Assembly (NCBI GenBank): GCA_902793605.1
Contig: CADBEB010000030.1
Span: 3,701 to 49,702 of the forward strand
Length of the DNA stretch: 46,002 nt
DNA from: an uncultured Eubacteriales bacterium
Lineage (GTDB): Bacteria > Bacillota > Clostridia > Christensenellales > Aristaeellaceae
Direction: 5' to 3'
Shown here: in pieces, positions 15,407-24,501 of the stretch
Layout: every line of letters starts with the position of its first letter
How positions within the stretch are numbered: position 1 is the stretch's first letter
The notes under the pieces: generated by a model
What the model was told of the DNA's origin: nothing
Seen by the model: only the letters and a program-made list of their open reading frames with translations
Databases searched by the model: none
Translations under genes and position numbers: made by a program

Positions 15407-15436
15407 ATTATACCATTTCCGACTGTTGTACAGCAA
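15407..15436 (-). promoter_or_regulatory. Promoter of the Big_2 gene
   Basis: Minus-strand -35 TTGCTG (15431-15436), an 18-base spacer and TATAAT (15407-15412). The TGG before TATAAT makes an extended -10. The start codon follows about 60 bases later. Confidence 0.7.
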
Positions 15437-15489
15437 TACTCCGGAGGCTTGAAAACTCAACCCCGATAGAATTCTGTCACGCTCTGGTT

Positions 15490-15518
15490 TAGACAATTCA
15501 GCAGGCATATGATACAAT
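15490..15518 (+). promoter_or_regulatory. Promoter of the transglutaminase-like gene
   Basis: -35 TAGACA (15490-15495), a 17-base spacer and -10 TACAAT (15513-15518), giving an untranslated leader of about 90 bases. It is back to back with the Big_2 promoter. Confidence 0.65.
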
Positions 15519-15612
15519 ATCTGCAGAGTGATGACAGTCGCGAAAAGGCCGGAATATACAGCATACTTATCCGATCGGTCACTGGTATCCGACGGATCTG
15601 CGGGGGATCTGA

Positions 15613-17058
15613 ATGGCAGGGAAAAAGCAGGATAAATGGGTCATTGATGAATGGGACGATTCTCTGGATGCAAAAACAAAAGAGAAGCATGATCCCTTTT
15701 CGCCTGTTCCTGCTGCTTCTGAAAATGAGGACTGGGGATTTCCCCTTGACACTCAGAAAAAAGAATCAGAGAAGAGGCTGCCGGGATGGGCGGTTCCAGC
15801 TGCCTGCGGAGTATGCGCTCTGGTTCTGATCATTGTCGGAATCTCTCTGTTTTCGAGGAAGGAAGATCCTGACCCGGAGATTCTGCAGCAGGTTGTCAGC
15901 AAGCTCGGGACCGATCCGGTCCAGAGCGGCACCGCAGACGGCCCAACCGTTTATCTGACTTCATTGCCGGCACCCGCAACACCAACGCCGGTATTAATCA
16001 CCTCTTCGCCAACAGCCAGCCCCACACCAGCACCGACGATTGCTCCGTCCGTTCTCGATCGGAATGAATGGTACGGCAAGGATCTGCGGTATTATTATCT
16101 TCAGCTGACTGATCATGAAAAGCTCGTGTTTGAGCAGATCTATGACGGCCTGGTCCGTTTTCAGTCCGAAATCAGTTTCTCTCCATGCACAAAGACCGAA
16201 TTCGATCATGTGCTGGATGTGATCCACTTTGATTCTCCGGAGCTGTTCCATGCGTCCGGTGCCGGAGTTCACTGGGATGGGCCATTGGGCATTAACCGGT
16301 TTGATCCTGACTATCGGATGGATCAGGCGACTTACGACCGGATATGTGATCACATCCATGGAATCATTGATCAATTGAAAAGGCGGTTTCCGGCAGGCGC
16401 TGATGATTATGGCAAAGAGCTGCTCATCAATGACTACCTGGTGGATCACTGTGAATACCTTATCGCCAGAGACGACAGCACCGCTTATGCCGATGCGTGC
16501 CTTTATTACGGCAAATCCCAATGTTCCGGTTACGCCAGAGCCTTCAGTCTTCTGCTCCGTTCATCCGGGATTGAAAGCATGGATGTCCACAGTGAAGATC
16601 ACGAATGGAATATTGTCCGCATAAACGGTAACTGGTATCATGCTGACAGCACATGGAACGACAATGAAGCGGAGGGAAAGCCGGGCGGTAACCGGTATTA
16701 TTCCTGGCTGAACGTCCCGGACCGCCTGGCAAAGGATCCGGATCATCTGATCACCAGCATCTCCGGCTTCACGGTTCCCGAATGTATTTCCCTTCAGGAT
16801 AACTATGCCTGCCGGGAAGGCGTGTTCTGTCCGGCAGGAACAACCGATCCGGCTTCTCTGCTATACAGCGGACTGGAGAATAAACATCGTTCCGGACTGA
16901 ACAGCGTCATTGTTCTGTTTGAGGATCCGGCAACTGTTGCGGCCTGGGACGATGTATGGAATCGTTTCTACAATGTGTATAAAGGATATGACTGGTTGCT
17001 GTATCAGCCGGGGAAAGAAAACTGCCAATGTACATTTGCGGTCTGGAACAGCAAATAG
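15613..17058 (+). CDS. Membrane-anchored transglutaminase-like protein
   Basis: A 481-residue protein with an acidic, Trp-rich cytosolic N-terminus (WVIDEWDDS, then NEDWGFP), one TM helix at about 58-80, and a Pro/Thr/Ser linker (about 118-148). The extracellular domain carries a transglutaminase/protease core. The catalytic triad reads GKSQCSGYARAF (Cys304), SEDHEWN (His331) and WYHADSTWND (Asp345), as in bacterial transglutaminase-like (LytB-type) domains. Such domains cross-link or cleave proteins at the cell surface; the activity here is inferred. GGGGGAT lies upstream of the ATG. Its stop is only 13 bases from the convergent last gene of the GTPase cluster. The N-terminal acidic-aromatic motif resembles tags in that cluster. 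Confidence 0.88.
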   Translation: MAGKKQDKWVIDEWDDSLDAKTKEKHDPFSPVPAASENEDWGFPLDTQKKESEKRLPGWAVPAACGVCALVLIIVGISLFSRKEDPDPEILQQVVSKLGTDPVQSGTADGPTVYLTSLPAPATPTPVLITSSPTASPTPAPTIAPSVLDRNEWYGKDLRYYYLQLTDHEKLVFEQIYDGLVRFQSEISFSPCTKTEFDHVLDVIHFDSPELFHASGAGVHWDGPLGINRFDPDYRMDQATYDRICDHIHGIIDQLKRRFPAGADDYGKELLINDYLVDHCEYLIARDDSTAYADACLYYGKSQCSGYARAFSLLLRSSGIESMDVHSEDHEWNIVRINGNWYHADSTWNDNEAEGKPGGNRYYSWLNVPDRLAKDPDHLITSISGFTVPECISLQDNYACREGVFCPAGTTDPASLLYSGLENKHRSGLNSVIVLFEDPATVAAWDDVWNRFYNVYKGYDWLLYQPGKENCQCTFAVWNSK

Positions 17059-17071
17059 CATTTACGATCCT

Positions 17072-19774
17072 TTACGACTGAACGTTTTCTATCTCGATAT
17101 ACGTGTTGCCCATGCGAATACGGTACGTATTCCCCTTGGCAAGCAATTCTTTCTTTTCTGAGCGTCCGATCAGTTTCTGCGCTTCTTTTCCGAACAGGAT
17201 ACTGATTTCACTGTGCTTTGTCGGAAGCAGTGTGATATCGTTCGCTGCCGCCATGTTCTCACTGTTCAGTTCAGGCTGCCGGCAGAGGAGCAGAACTGTT
17301 GTCAGGGAAACTTTGCTCTTCCTGAAATCAGCCAGGGAAACCGGCCTGCACTTGTTCAGGACTTCGATCGCAGTATTCTCATCCTCATCCGAACTGACAA
17401 ACGCCCGGACTTTGATCCCTTCAAAAGAAGGTTTGCGGATCTGGCGAATGATCAGGATGATGGTCAGGATCAGCAGGATCGCAGCCAGAGCAGCTGCCGC
17501 ATAAGAGACGATCCGCATGATAATGGAATAGACCCTGATCTTCTGTACATGCGGCTCCGATTCATTGACACCGTCGTATGCGGTCAGGATGATCTCATAT
17601 TCTCCCGGTTCGGATATGACAATCTCCGTCTGATCTTCCGCGTTGTGAACCGTTTCGCTGAAGATCTCTTCCTGAAGGGCATTATTGACTTTTACGGTTG
17701 CCGATACCAGATCCGTTTCAGGATCACTGAACAGATCGAACAGCTTGTCGGTCCCGAACACCTTTGCCAGGAGATTTTCCTCTTTGGTATAAGCCCAGGG
17801 GAATCCGTCCATACGGATCTCATCATCCACGGCCTGGGACCGGATCATTTCCGGCGGGTTATTGACAACCTTGAAACTGATGTCTTTTCCGATGAGCGCC
17901 ATTTCCTGGTCAATGGCCCGGATTTCCGCATGTAATGACGAGGAACCTGCCGGCATATTCTCAGGAATGCCGACTGTCAGCTCGGCTTTCATGTCTTCGT
18001 TTTCTTCGTTGACCGTCAGCTGTGCGGTTTGCTCCCCCTGGGCGTCGGACCTGCACGCCAGGATCAGGCTGTCCGCCGGGAACGGAATCACATTCTGCGC
18101 GATCGCTTCCTGCAGCCGTTTCAGGGTTTCCGGCGGTATTTCAGCGCCGACTCTGATCTCTCCTTTTTCTCCGACCGGAACATCTTTTCCCTCTTTGTCA
18201 GCGCTGATCACAATCGCATTCCAGATCTCTGCGATATCAGCACGTCTGATCTCCAGGTTGTAGTCTGTGCCCTCATTAGGCAGGGTGGCAACAAGCCTGA
18301 GGACGCAGGATTCCGGCAGTTCCTCCCCTTCCGATGCGACAAGGACAATCCCGTTTTCTGTCTTTTCGCACCGTACACAGGATTCACCGGCAAGCTCAAA
18401 ACTGAATTCCGGATGATCCTCCGGATTGTAAGTAAAGAAATCACTCCAGGTGAAGCTGGTCTTTCCGTAGGCCTTGCCGGCCGGATCATACCATAACGTC
18501 AGGTTTTCCGGTGCCTGGCTGGATTTTTTAACGCCTTCGGAAATTACGTCAAAGACAACCCGCTCCCCTTTCCACTCCCAGATCTTGTTTCCGTCTTTCA
18601 TATGGAGGCGAACAGACGGGTTTACGGTGATAGTTTCCGTGCTTGTATCCGTTGTGACCGATTTTGCCCACAGCTTCCGTTCAGCGTTATATTCGGCAGA
18701 GACCTGCGCCGCAGATCCGTCGTTCACCTGGTAGTCAAACTGGACGACAAAATCCTCCGGTCTTCCAAGGTCATTCCCAAGAGTCAGATCAATGCTGTTC
18801 TCACCGCGACTCCAGGGGCCGCCCTGCACGACTTCCGGCTTGATCTCCGAAAGATTCGGATACCAGTATATGCTGATGGAATCAATCGCTCCTGACTGAC
18901 AGGTGACTGAATACTCGCTTCCTCCCGCCAGTTTGGGCAGGAGTGTGCCGGTGTAGGCAATATTCTTCGGCAGCGAGATCTCATAGTCCTTTTTCTCGCA
19001 GGGATTCCCTGTGGCATCCACACATTCCGTATTTCCGGCTCCATTTAACGACCGGGACAAAACCAAGGCTTTGCCTGTTTCCGGCATGGTAAATCTTCTG
19101 GTCATACCGTCTTCTGAAAGAGTATAAGGTATATCTGCAGGCTGTCCAAATAACGCAGCGATGAAAAAGTTGCCGGTATGGATATCCCTGTCTTCGTAGC
19201 TGCTGCTCGGAAGTTCCGTCGCTGAAAAGACGGAACTGACCTGGATCCGGTCTGTCTTTCCCTCCGCGCAGAGGGCACCGAGAGCGGAATCATCCGGAAC
19301 AGCGACAGCACGGTCACTGATCAGTACAACATGAGCCCTGGAGTCTTCGTTTGCCAACAGGCTCCGGCACTGGTTCATCAGCTCCGAATTATGGATGAAA
19401 TTATTAACAGCTTCTTCAGGAACAATAAACCAGTAATCGCAAACCTGGCTTTCCGGCTGTTGAGGGATCAGTCTTGCGTTTATCGCGCCGGTACCATCAC
19501 TGTTCCCGTTTGCAAAGATCTCATTCAGCTTATTGAATGATTTGCCGTTATACTTACCGTAACTGGCCGGAGTTTCAGGCTGGCTGGCAGCGATCGACTG
19601 CGCGATATATTTCGCAGTCGTGATCCTGTTGTTGTCCCTGGTAGCCGGTATGTAATATATATAAATTCCATTCTTCGTTGCGTCCCCGTTCAGGTGAATC
19701 AGGTCAGCGCCTGCCGTCATGATCGGCAGGAGTGCCAGTACCAGGGCACAGACGTAAAGCAGCAGCTTTTTCAT
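17072..19774 (-). CDS. Receptor-like single-TM protein, last gene of the GTPase cluster
   Basis: A 900-residue protein with a signal peptide (about 1-23) and a large extracellular part. The N-terminal ~200 residues have a Rossmann/vWA-like feel (NGIYIYYIPATRDN, then AHVVLISDRAV) but lack a DxSxS metal site. Beta-sandwich-like regions follow, including an NNPPEM junction and a cadherin-like end (YEIILTAYDGVNE). One TM helix at about 755-778 leads into RQIRKPSFEG and a ~119-residue beta-rich cytosolic domain containing CRPVSLADFRKSKVSL. The layout and juxtamembrane sequence match the first cluster gene (HQIRKP, VSLAD), so the two are distant paralogues. A role as sensor or surface component is inferred. 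AAGGAG precedes the ATG. Confidence 0.8.
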   Translation of the reverse strand: MKKLLLYVCALVLALLPIMTAGADLIHLNGDATKNGIYIYYIPATRDNNRITTAKYIAQSIAASQPETPASYGKYNGKSFNKLNEIFANGNSDGTGAINARLIPQQPESQVCDYWFIVPEEAVNNFIHNSELMNQCRSLLANEDSRAHVVLISDRAVAVPDDSALGALCAEGKTDRIQVSSVFSATELPSSSYEDRDIHTGNFFIAALFGQPADIPYTLSEDGMTRRFTMPETGKALVLSRSLNGAGNTECVDATGNPCEKKDYEISLPKNIAYTGTLLPKLAGGSEYSVTCQSGAIDSISIYWYPNLSEIKPEVVQGGPWSRGENSIDLTLGNDLGRPEDFVVQFDYQVNDGSAAQVSAEYNAERKLWAKSVTTDTSTETITVNPSVRLHMKDGNKIWEWKGERVVFDVISEGVKKSSQAPENLTLWYDPAGKAYGKTSFTWSDFFTYNPEDHPEFSFELAGESCVRCEKTENGIVLVASEGEELPESCVLRLVATLPNEGTDYNLEIRRADIAEIWNAIVISADKEGKDVPVGEKGEIRVGAEIPPETLKRLQEAIAQNVIPFPADSLILACRSDAQGEQTAQLTVNEENEDMKAELTVGIPENMPAGSSSLHAEIRAIDQEMALIGKDISFKVVNNPPEMIRSQAVDDEIRMDGFPWAYTKEENLLAKVFGTDKLFDLFSDPETDLVSATVKVNNALQEEIFSETVHNAEDQTEIVISEPGEYEIILTAYDGVNESEPHVQKIRVYSIIMRIVSYAAAALAAILLILTIILIIRQIRKPSFEGIKVRAFVSSDEDENTAIEVLNKCRPVSLADFRKSKVSLTTVLLLCRQPELNSENMAAANDITLLPTKHSEISILFGKEAQKLIGRSEKKELLAKGNTYRIRMGNTYIEIENVQS

Positions 19775-19799
19775 CTCAGTTGAATCTCCTTATCCTTCA

Positions 19800-20282
19800 T
19801 TACCATTCATCGTCTTCAGATGAGCTCAGTCCTGCCGCACGGCTTGCCGGCTTCGCGGAAGTGCCTTCCGAAAGGAAACAGAGCACGGCTGCACCGATAC
19901 CGGCTACCAGGGCCAGGATCGGTCCGACCCCGACGGTCAGCACCTGGCTGATCCCTGCCACCCCCAGGGATGAAACAGCAGATCCGAAGAGCGAGAGCGC
20001 GTTACTGATCACTGACGTGCGGACAATGAAGAAAGTGATCAGCGGAAGAAAAGCTCCGATCGCACAGATGATCCCGCTCGTCCTGCCCGGCAGCGTGATC
20101 GAACAGATCAACATTGCGATCCCGCAAATCAGCGGCAGATAACACCAGACACTGACAGACATCAGGTTCATCGCCGGAGCGCCGATCCCTACCAGGACGA
20201 TCGCTACCATCGGCAGGAACAGATAGACCAGCAGGTAGATCAGGCAACATCCTGCCGCAAACAGCTTCAGATTATTTCTCAT
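19800..20282 (-). CDS. Four-TM protein with acidic DDEW tail
   Basis: A 160-residue membrane protein with four hydrophobic helices (about residues 5-34, 40-62, 68-88 and 110-137). Both ends are predicted in the cytosol. The tail is short and polar, ending SSSEDDEW. GGGAGG lies ten bases before the ATG. It sits between the GAP1-type gene (43 bases) and the last receptor-like gene (25 bases). No family was recognised. Its acidic-aromatic tail resembles those of the two vWA proteins of the operon, suggesting it joins the same membrane assembly. Confidence 0.78.
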   Translation of the reverse strand: MRNNLKLFAAGCCLIYLLVYLFLPMVAIVLVGIGAPAMNLMSVSVWCYLPLICGIAMLICSITLPGRTSGIICAIGAFLPLITFFIVRTSVISNALSLFGSAVSSLGVAGISQVLTVGVGPILALVAGIGAAVLCFLSEGTSAKPASRAAGLSSSEDDEW

Positions 20283-20325
20283 GATGTTTCAGCCTCCCGG
20301 TGTCTCATTCAGTGTCACTTCCCCG

Positions 20326-23300
20326 TTACGGAGTCTCCACGTCGAATTGCAGTCCGTCCGTTCCAAATTGCAGGTTGTACTTATTGCTCATTTTCCTGTT
20401 CCTGGCAAGCGCGGACTGGTACTTGTGAAGATTGGCATGCCCGTGGATCGTCCTGACCAGATCTGCCACCCAGGCATCGTTCATGCCGTAAGCCGCCATG
20501 ATCCGTGCATTTTCAACGGTTGAGAGCAACCGCTGCAGCACACCCAGGTTATTCGCCGCGTATGGCTTCCGGATCGCTTCATCCAGTTCTGCCTGCGGGA
20601 ACAGGTTGTCCAGGACCTTTTTCCAGTCCGGACAGCCTCCTTCTTTCTGGCCTTCTTTTCCCTGTACTTCATGTGAACTGTCCGTCAGGGTCGCCTGCAT
20701 GATCTCGACAGAAAGATTATGGCGGAAATCCATTTCCCGGATCTCTTCCTGGACCGGATACCGTACCGTGCGCAGGGAGGAGCACAGCGTCTTGCGGACA
20801 TCAGACGCACGGTTCAGCAGGTTGTTGATCTCCTTCAGCTCGGTCCCGAGCGTTGTCACCGCTTCGTATTCATTCCGGTTCTTCAGTTTTTCCAGGCGGC
20901 CTTCATAGCTTTCCAGCAGGCTGTATGCGGCCTCGATCGAAGGCTGAAGAGTCGTGCTGCGCTTCAGGATGCTGGCTTTCAATCCTTTCAGCTTCTCCAG
21001 GTTGGGCTGCTGGTTAAACATATCCACCTGCTGCTCATAAACCTTGCTGCTCAGTTTATCCTGCCAGATCCTGTAGAAAGCACAGTTCTCGGGGATCTGC
21101 TCCTGTTCGCTTACGAGGATCTCCAGATCGGATGTGTTCGCGAAATGCCGCTCGATAAACTCGTCTGATTCTTCCTTTGTTTCGTTATAAAGTTCATCCA
21201 GCCGCTTCCCGGCGATCTCCACGTTCCGGCTGTTTTCGTTGATCAGATCGCCGAAGGAGACGTTCGGTTTTTTCAGGCCGTCCCGGAAGCTTAAAACAGC
21301 TCCTTCAAAGACGCCCCTGCGCAGCTGCTCGCAGGTTTCATCGATCAGGTCGAACCTGCGGACCATCGCGTCCGCCGGCCCGGAATTCCCCTTTTCAAGT
21401 TGTGTATTGCAGTACTTCTGCAATTCCCGGGTACCTTTTTGCGTGATGGAACCCTGATCTAACCAGTTCTGTACGGTTGTCAGGGAGACACTGTCAATGG
21501 GCTCCTCCTTCTTCTCGCTGATCTTACACAGGGCGATGACATCTTCGGTATGCTGCTCTTTGATCCATTCACTGTCAGCTGCCCAGGGAGAACGGTCCGC
21601 CATGTCACACAGCCAGGTAAAACCATCCGGATCGGTGTTATCGACAGTCTCCTTTCTGCGTACGGACAGCATTTCGTTATAGGTCCGCTGAACAGTTGTG
21701 TCCAGGCCGTCTGCCTTGCCTTTCATGGCGCTGAAGACGCTGGCCGCATCAGCCGGCAGCATACGCTCGCCGTCCTTGGCCGATTCAAAGATCTTTTTCA
21801 GGATCTCAGTCGTATCGTAGTCGATCGCACCGTCAGATGCTGAGATCATACCTCCGATCCAGTCCAGAACGCTGTCGTCTTTGTTCTTCAGCGCGATATC
21901 CAGCTGATCCCTGATCATTGTCTGGAACGCCGGCCGGACTTTCTCATCTCCTGAAGTTGAGTATTTCATCAGGCGGCTGAAGATCTCCTGGGCGGATCCC
22001 CGGCTCATTCTTTCCCCGGTTCTGGCGCTCTCAAACAAAGCGCGAATGGTATCGGAGGTATCCACCCTGAACGGTGCCCGCTCCACCATGTTGGACACCC
22101 AGGTGATCAGGTTCTCACGGGCCGATTCCTTGTCCTGGGTCTCACCCTGCAGGATCTCCGCCTGGTGGCTGTGGATCATGGACGTAAAGGCTGTGGTGAC
22201 AGATTCAGCCTTCGCATATTTATGCCCTTCATCCAAAAGAGAGAAAATATTCTCCGCTTCTTCGGAGGTCATCCGTTCCCCGTCAGTCGCGTGGTTGAAC
22301 AGGGCTACCATATCCCCGGATGTATCGATCTCAAAGGGAGCGGCGGCAACCATTTCTCCAAGCCAGCGGATCACCCGGCCCCGGTCGGCCTCCCGGGCGG
22401 ACAGCATGGCAGTCCGCTGTTCAGACAGCATTCCGGTATAAGCGTTTACGACCGCTTCCTTCCTGGCGTATACCTTGTTTGCACCGCCGAAGGCATCAAA
22501 GACCGCTTCTGCCTCTTCCCTGTTCAGCGGATTCCCCGTCCTGTATTCATCGAAGATCAGGGTCATCGCTTCAGTGGTATCCCCGCCAAGGCGGCGGATG
22601 ATATCCTCGGAGATCGCGCCGATGTTACTGCGATATTCCCGGAAGCATGCCTGATAATACCGGTTCATGCTCGACACGCATACGGAATCGATATTGCCCG
22701 CACTGGAGATATATTCCCGGGCCCCGTGCGCAGCGATCTTCAGCTGGCGCTCCTCCGGTCTCATGTTCTGCTTTGTATTGTTTGCAATAAAGTGATTGAG
22801 CGTGATATTCAGCAGTTCGTTTTCCGGAATATATTTCAGGGAGATCTTGTACAGGAGGAAATGCTTGAGGCGGTCCTCGCTGATCTCTTTGCGCAGGAAA
22901 TTCGCGATCGCTTCCTTTGTCTTTTCGCAGTGGCTCTGGCAGGCCCAGTTGTCCGCAAATTCTTCCGCGCGGAGTTGGTCAAGGTATTTGTCCTCGACGT
23001 TTTCCTTTTTCTTTTCTTCTTCGATCCGCCGGGTGAAGATCTCCGGCAACAGGGCAGAGAGCAGTTTCCCGTTCCGTGCATCAGCCTGTTCGTTGCGGAT
23101 CGGCGTTGCGGGATAACAGCGGACAAACTGCGGAGTTTTGGAAACCCGCGCGTCTGCAACTGCCAGTGCGATCATATCATCTAACTGAGCATCTGTCGCA
23201 ATATACAGTGTACGGCGATGGAAATCAACCATCTCATTGCGGCGCAGCAGGAAAGGCTCGGCACTGGCCTCAGCCATGTTTTCCAGCATGACCTTCATCA

Positions 23301-24501
23301 GGCTGATATTCAGCTCTTCTGTCAGTTCAGTGACCAGGTTCCTGCGTTTATCGTTGAGCTGGTGATCGCCGTCCAGCAGTTTGCGCAGGTTCTGCATCAT
23401 CAGATAGCATACCCGGGCATCCCGGATCTTTTTCGGGTTTCCGTGCTCGTTCATCAGGCCTGCCTTTTCAATAAAAGCATGCTTCTCTTTGATGATACGG
23501 TCAATGCAGTACAGCGCATACCAGACCCGGTAATCTGCCATAAAGGGCACACCGGATTCCTGAAGCTCCGGTTCTTCGATCAGTTCTTTATAGTGATCAA
23601 AGAACTTCTGAACCGGTTCGGGCGTTTTCCCATTACAGGCTTCCGAAATGAAATCCAGCTCACCCTGTGTCAGGCGATACTGACGCAGATCCTTTGGACG
23701 GGATAAATAAAGCGTTTCTTCCTCATACCCGTTCTCGGAGATATCAAATTCGACCGCAGCATACAGCGAGCACTGGTCGGAGCAATTGACGCCGGCTGCC
23801 ATGGAAGCGATATTCTGGACCTGTTTGGGAAGGGCCGGAACGATCACGGAGGAAAAGAATCGTTTTGCCTCTTTAATGGTCGCTTCGATATCCTCTGTCA
23901 CTCTTTCGCTGAATTCGCCAAGGTTTACCCGGACGGTCGTGGGCGGGTCATCAGAGAAGGCACGGATGGAAGCCTGCTTCCAGTAATGAGTGAGCAGCGT
24001 CTTTTTCCAGGTATCCTCTGCGTCAATCCCGCCTTCCGCTCCATACGGATCTGTTTCGGCCGGAACCCAATCCGTATCCTGACAGTCAACCGTATCCCAG
24101 CCGGGGATACCCATAAAGGTATCCACGTCCAGCAGGTCAAAGTTTTCCGCACCGGCGATCATCTGACCGACATCGGCCAGTTCCGCCACATTGTCCGTTT
24201 CACCGGTAACATATTCGGAAAATCCGTGGGCACGACCGGTTCCGATGGCAACGATCGTATTGATGACGACCGGCACACCAAACCGCCCTGTCTGGTATTC
24301 CCAGACATGGCTGAGCACCTGCGGGCCGCCAATCCCCTGACGGGCAGTACCAAAGGGTACCACACGCGCCTTTTCCGGGATGGTCTCACCGTTGTTCAGC
24401 AACGGGAGCGCATCCGCCGGAAAGGAAGGGGTCCCGCCGATCCGCCGGAATCCGGACTGCTGCGTGTCTCCGGTGATATAGAACTGGGCTCTGATACTCA
24501 T
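20326..24501 (-). CDS. Giant GTPase-associated (GAP1-type) protein with tandem repeats
   Basis: A 1391-residue cytosolic protein with no signal or TM segment. The N-terminal ~150 residues (AQFYITGDTQQSGFRRIGG, later NTIVAIGTGRAHGFSEYV) resemble my recollection of GAP1-N domains, which accompany Double-GTPase proteins. Residues ~630-990 contain about five repeats of ~75-80 residues with the core F-x-IDTS, then LF, A-x-x-GERM, and a final IFS. The C-terminal ~400 residues are helical and coiled-coil-like. Its ATG overlaps the GTPase stop (ATGA), so the two are co-translated and almost surely interact. It may be an effector, scaffold or GTPase regulator; no nuclease or other catalytic motif was identified. 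Confidence 0.72.
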   Translation of the reverse strand: MSIRAQFYITGDTQQSGFRRIGGTPSFPADALPLLNNGETIPEKARVVPFGTARQGIGGPQVLSHVWEYQTGRFGVPVVINTIVAIGTGRAHGFSEYVTGETDNVAELADVGQMIAGAENFDLLDVDTFMGIPGWDTVDCQDTDWVPAETDPYGAEGGIDAEDTWKKTLLTHYWKQASIRAFSDDPPTTVRVNLGEFSERVTEDIEATIKEAKRFFSSVIVPALPKQVQNIASMAAGVNCSDQCSLYAAVEFDISENGYEEETLYLSRPKDLRQYRLTQGELDFISEACNGKTPEPVQKFFDHYKELIEEPELQESGVPFMADYRVWYALYCIDRIIKEKHAFIEKAGLMNEHGNPKKIRDARVCYLMMQNLRKLLDGDHQLNDKRRNLVTELTEELNISLMKVMLENMAEASAEPFLLRRNEMVDFHRRTLYIATDAQLDDMIALAVADARVSKTPQFVRCYPATPIRNEQADARNGKLLSALLPEIFTRRIEEEKKKENVEDKYLDQLRAEEFADNWACQSHCEKTKEAIANFLRKEISEDRLKHFLLYKISLKYIPENELLNITLNHFIANNTKQNMRPEERQLKIAAHGAREYISSAGNIDSVCVSSMNRYYQACFREYRSNIGAISEDIIRRLGGDTTEAMTLIFDEYRTGNPLNREEAEAVFDAFGGANKVYARKEAVVNAYTGMLSEQRTAMLSAREADRGRVIRWLGEMVAAAPFEIDTSGDMVALFNHATDGERMTSEEAENIFSLLDEGHKYAKAESVTTAFTSMIHSHQAEILQGETQDKESARENLITWVSNMVERAPFRVDTSDTIRALFESARTGERMSRGSAQEIFSRLMKYSTSGDEKVRPAFQTMIRDQLDIALKNKDDSVLDWIGGMISASDGAIDYDTTEILKKIFESAKDGERMLPADAASVFSAMKGKADGLDTTVQRTYNEMLSVRRKETVDNTDPDGFTWLCDMADRSPWAADSEWIKEQHTEDVIALCKISEKKEEPIDSVSLTTVQNWLDQGSITQKGTRELQKYCNTQLEKGNSGPADAMVRRFDLIDETCEQLRRGVFEGAVLSFRDGLKKPNVSFGDLINENSRNVEIAGKRLDELYNETKEESDEFIERHFANTSDLEILVSEQEQIPENCAFYRIWQDKLSSKVYEQQVDMFNQQPNLEKLKGLKASILKRSTTLQPSIEAAYSLLESYEGRLEKLKNRNEYEAVTTLGTELKEINNLLNRASDVRKTLCSSLRTVRYPVQEEIREMDFRHNLSVEIMQATLTDSSHEVQGKEGQKEGGCPDWKKVLDNLFPQAELDEAIRKPYAANNLGVLQRLLSTVENARIMAAYGMNDAWVADLVRTIHGHANLHKYQSALARNRKMSNKYNLQFGTDGLQFDVETP

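Noticed and set aside
17059..17071. Looked for a terminator between the convergent transglutaminase-like gene and the last cluster gene.
   Set aside because: The 13-bp gap has no stem or T-run; transcripts probably overlap or end inside the coding regions.
22165..23184. 339-codon plus-strand frame opposite the GAP1-type gene.
   Set aside because: Antisense shadow; no ribosome binding site or recognisable domain.
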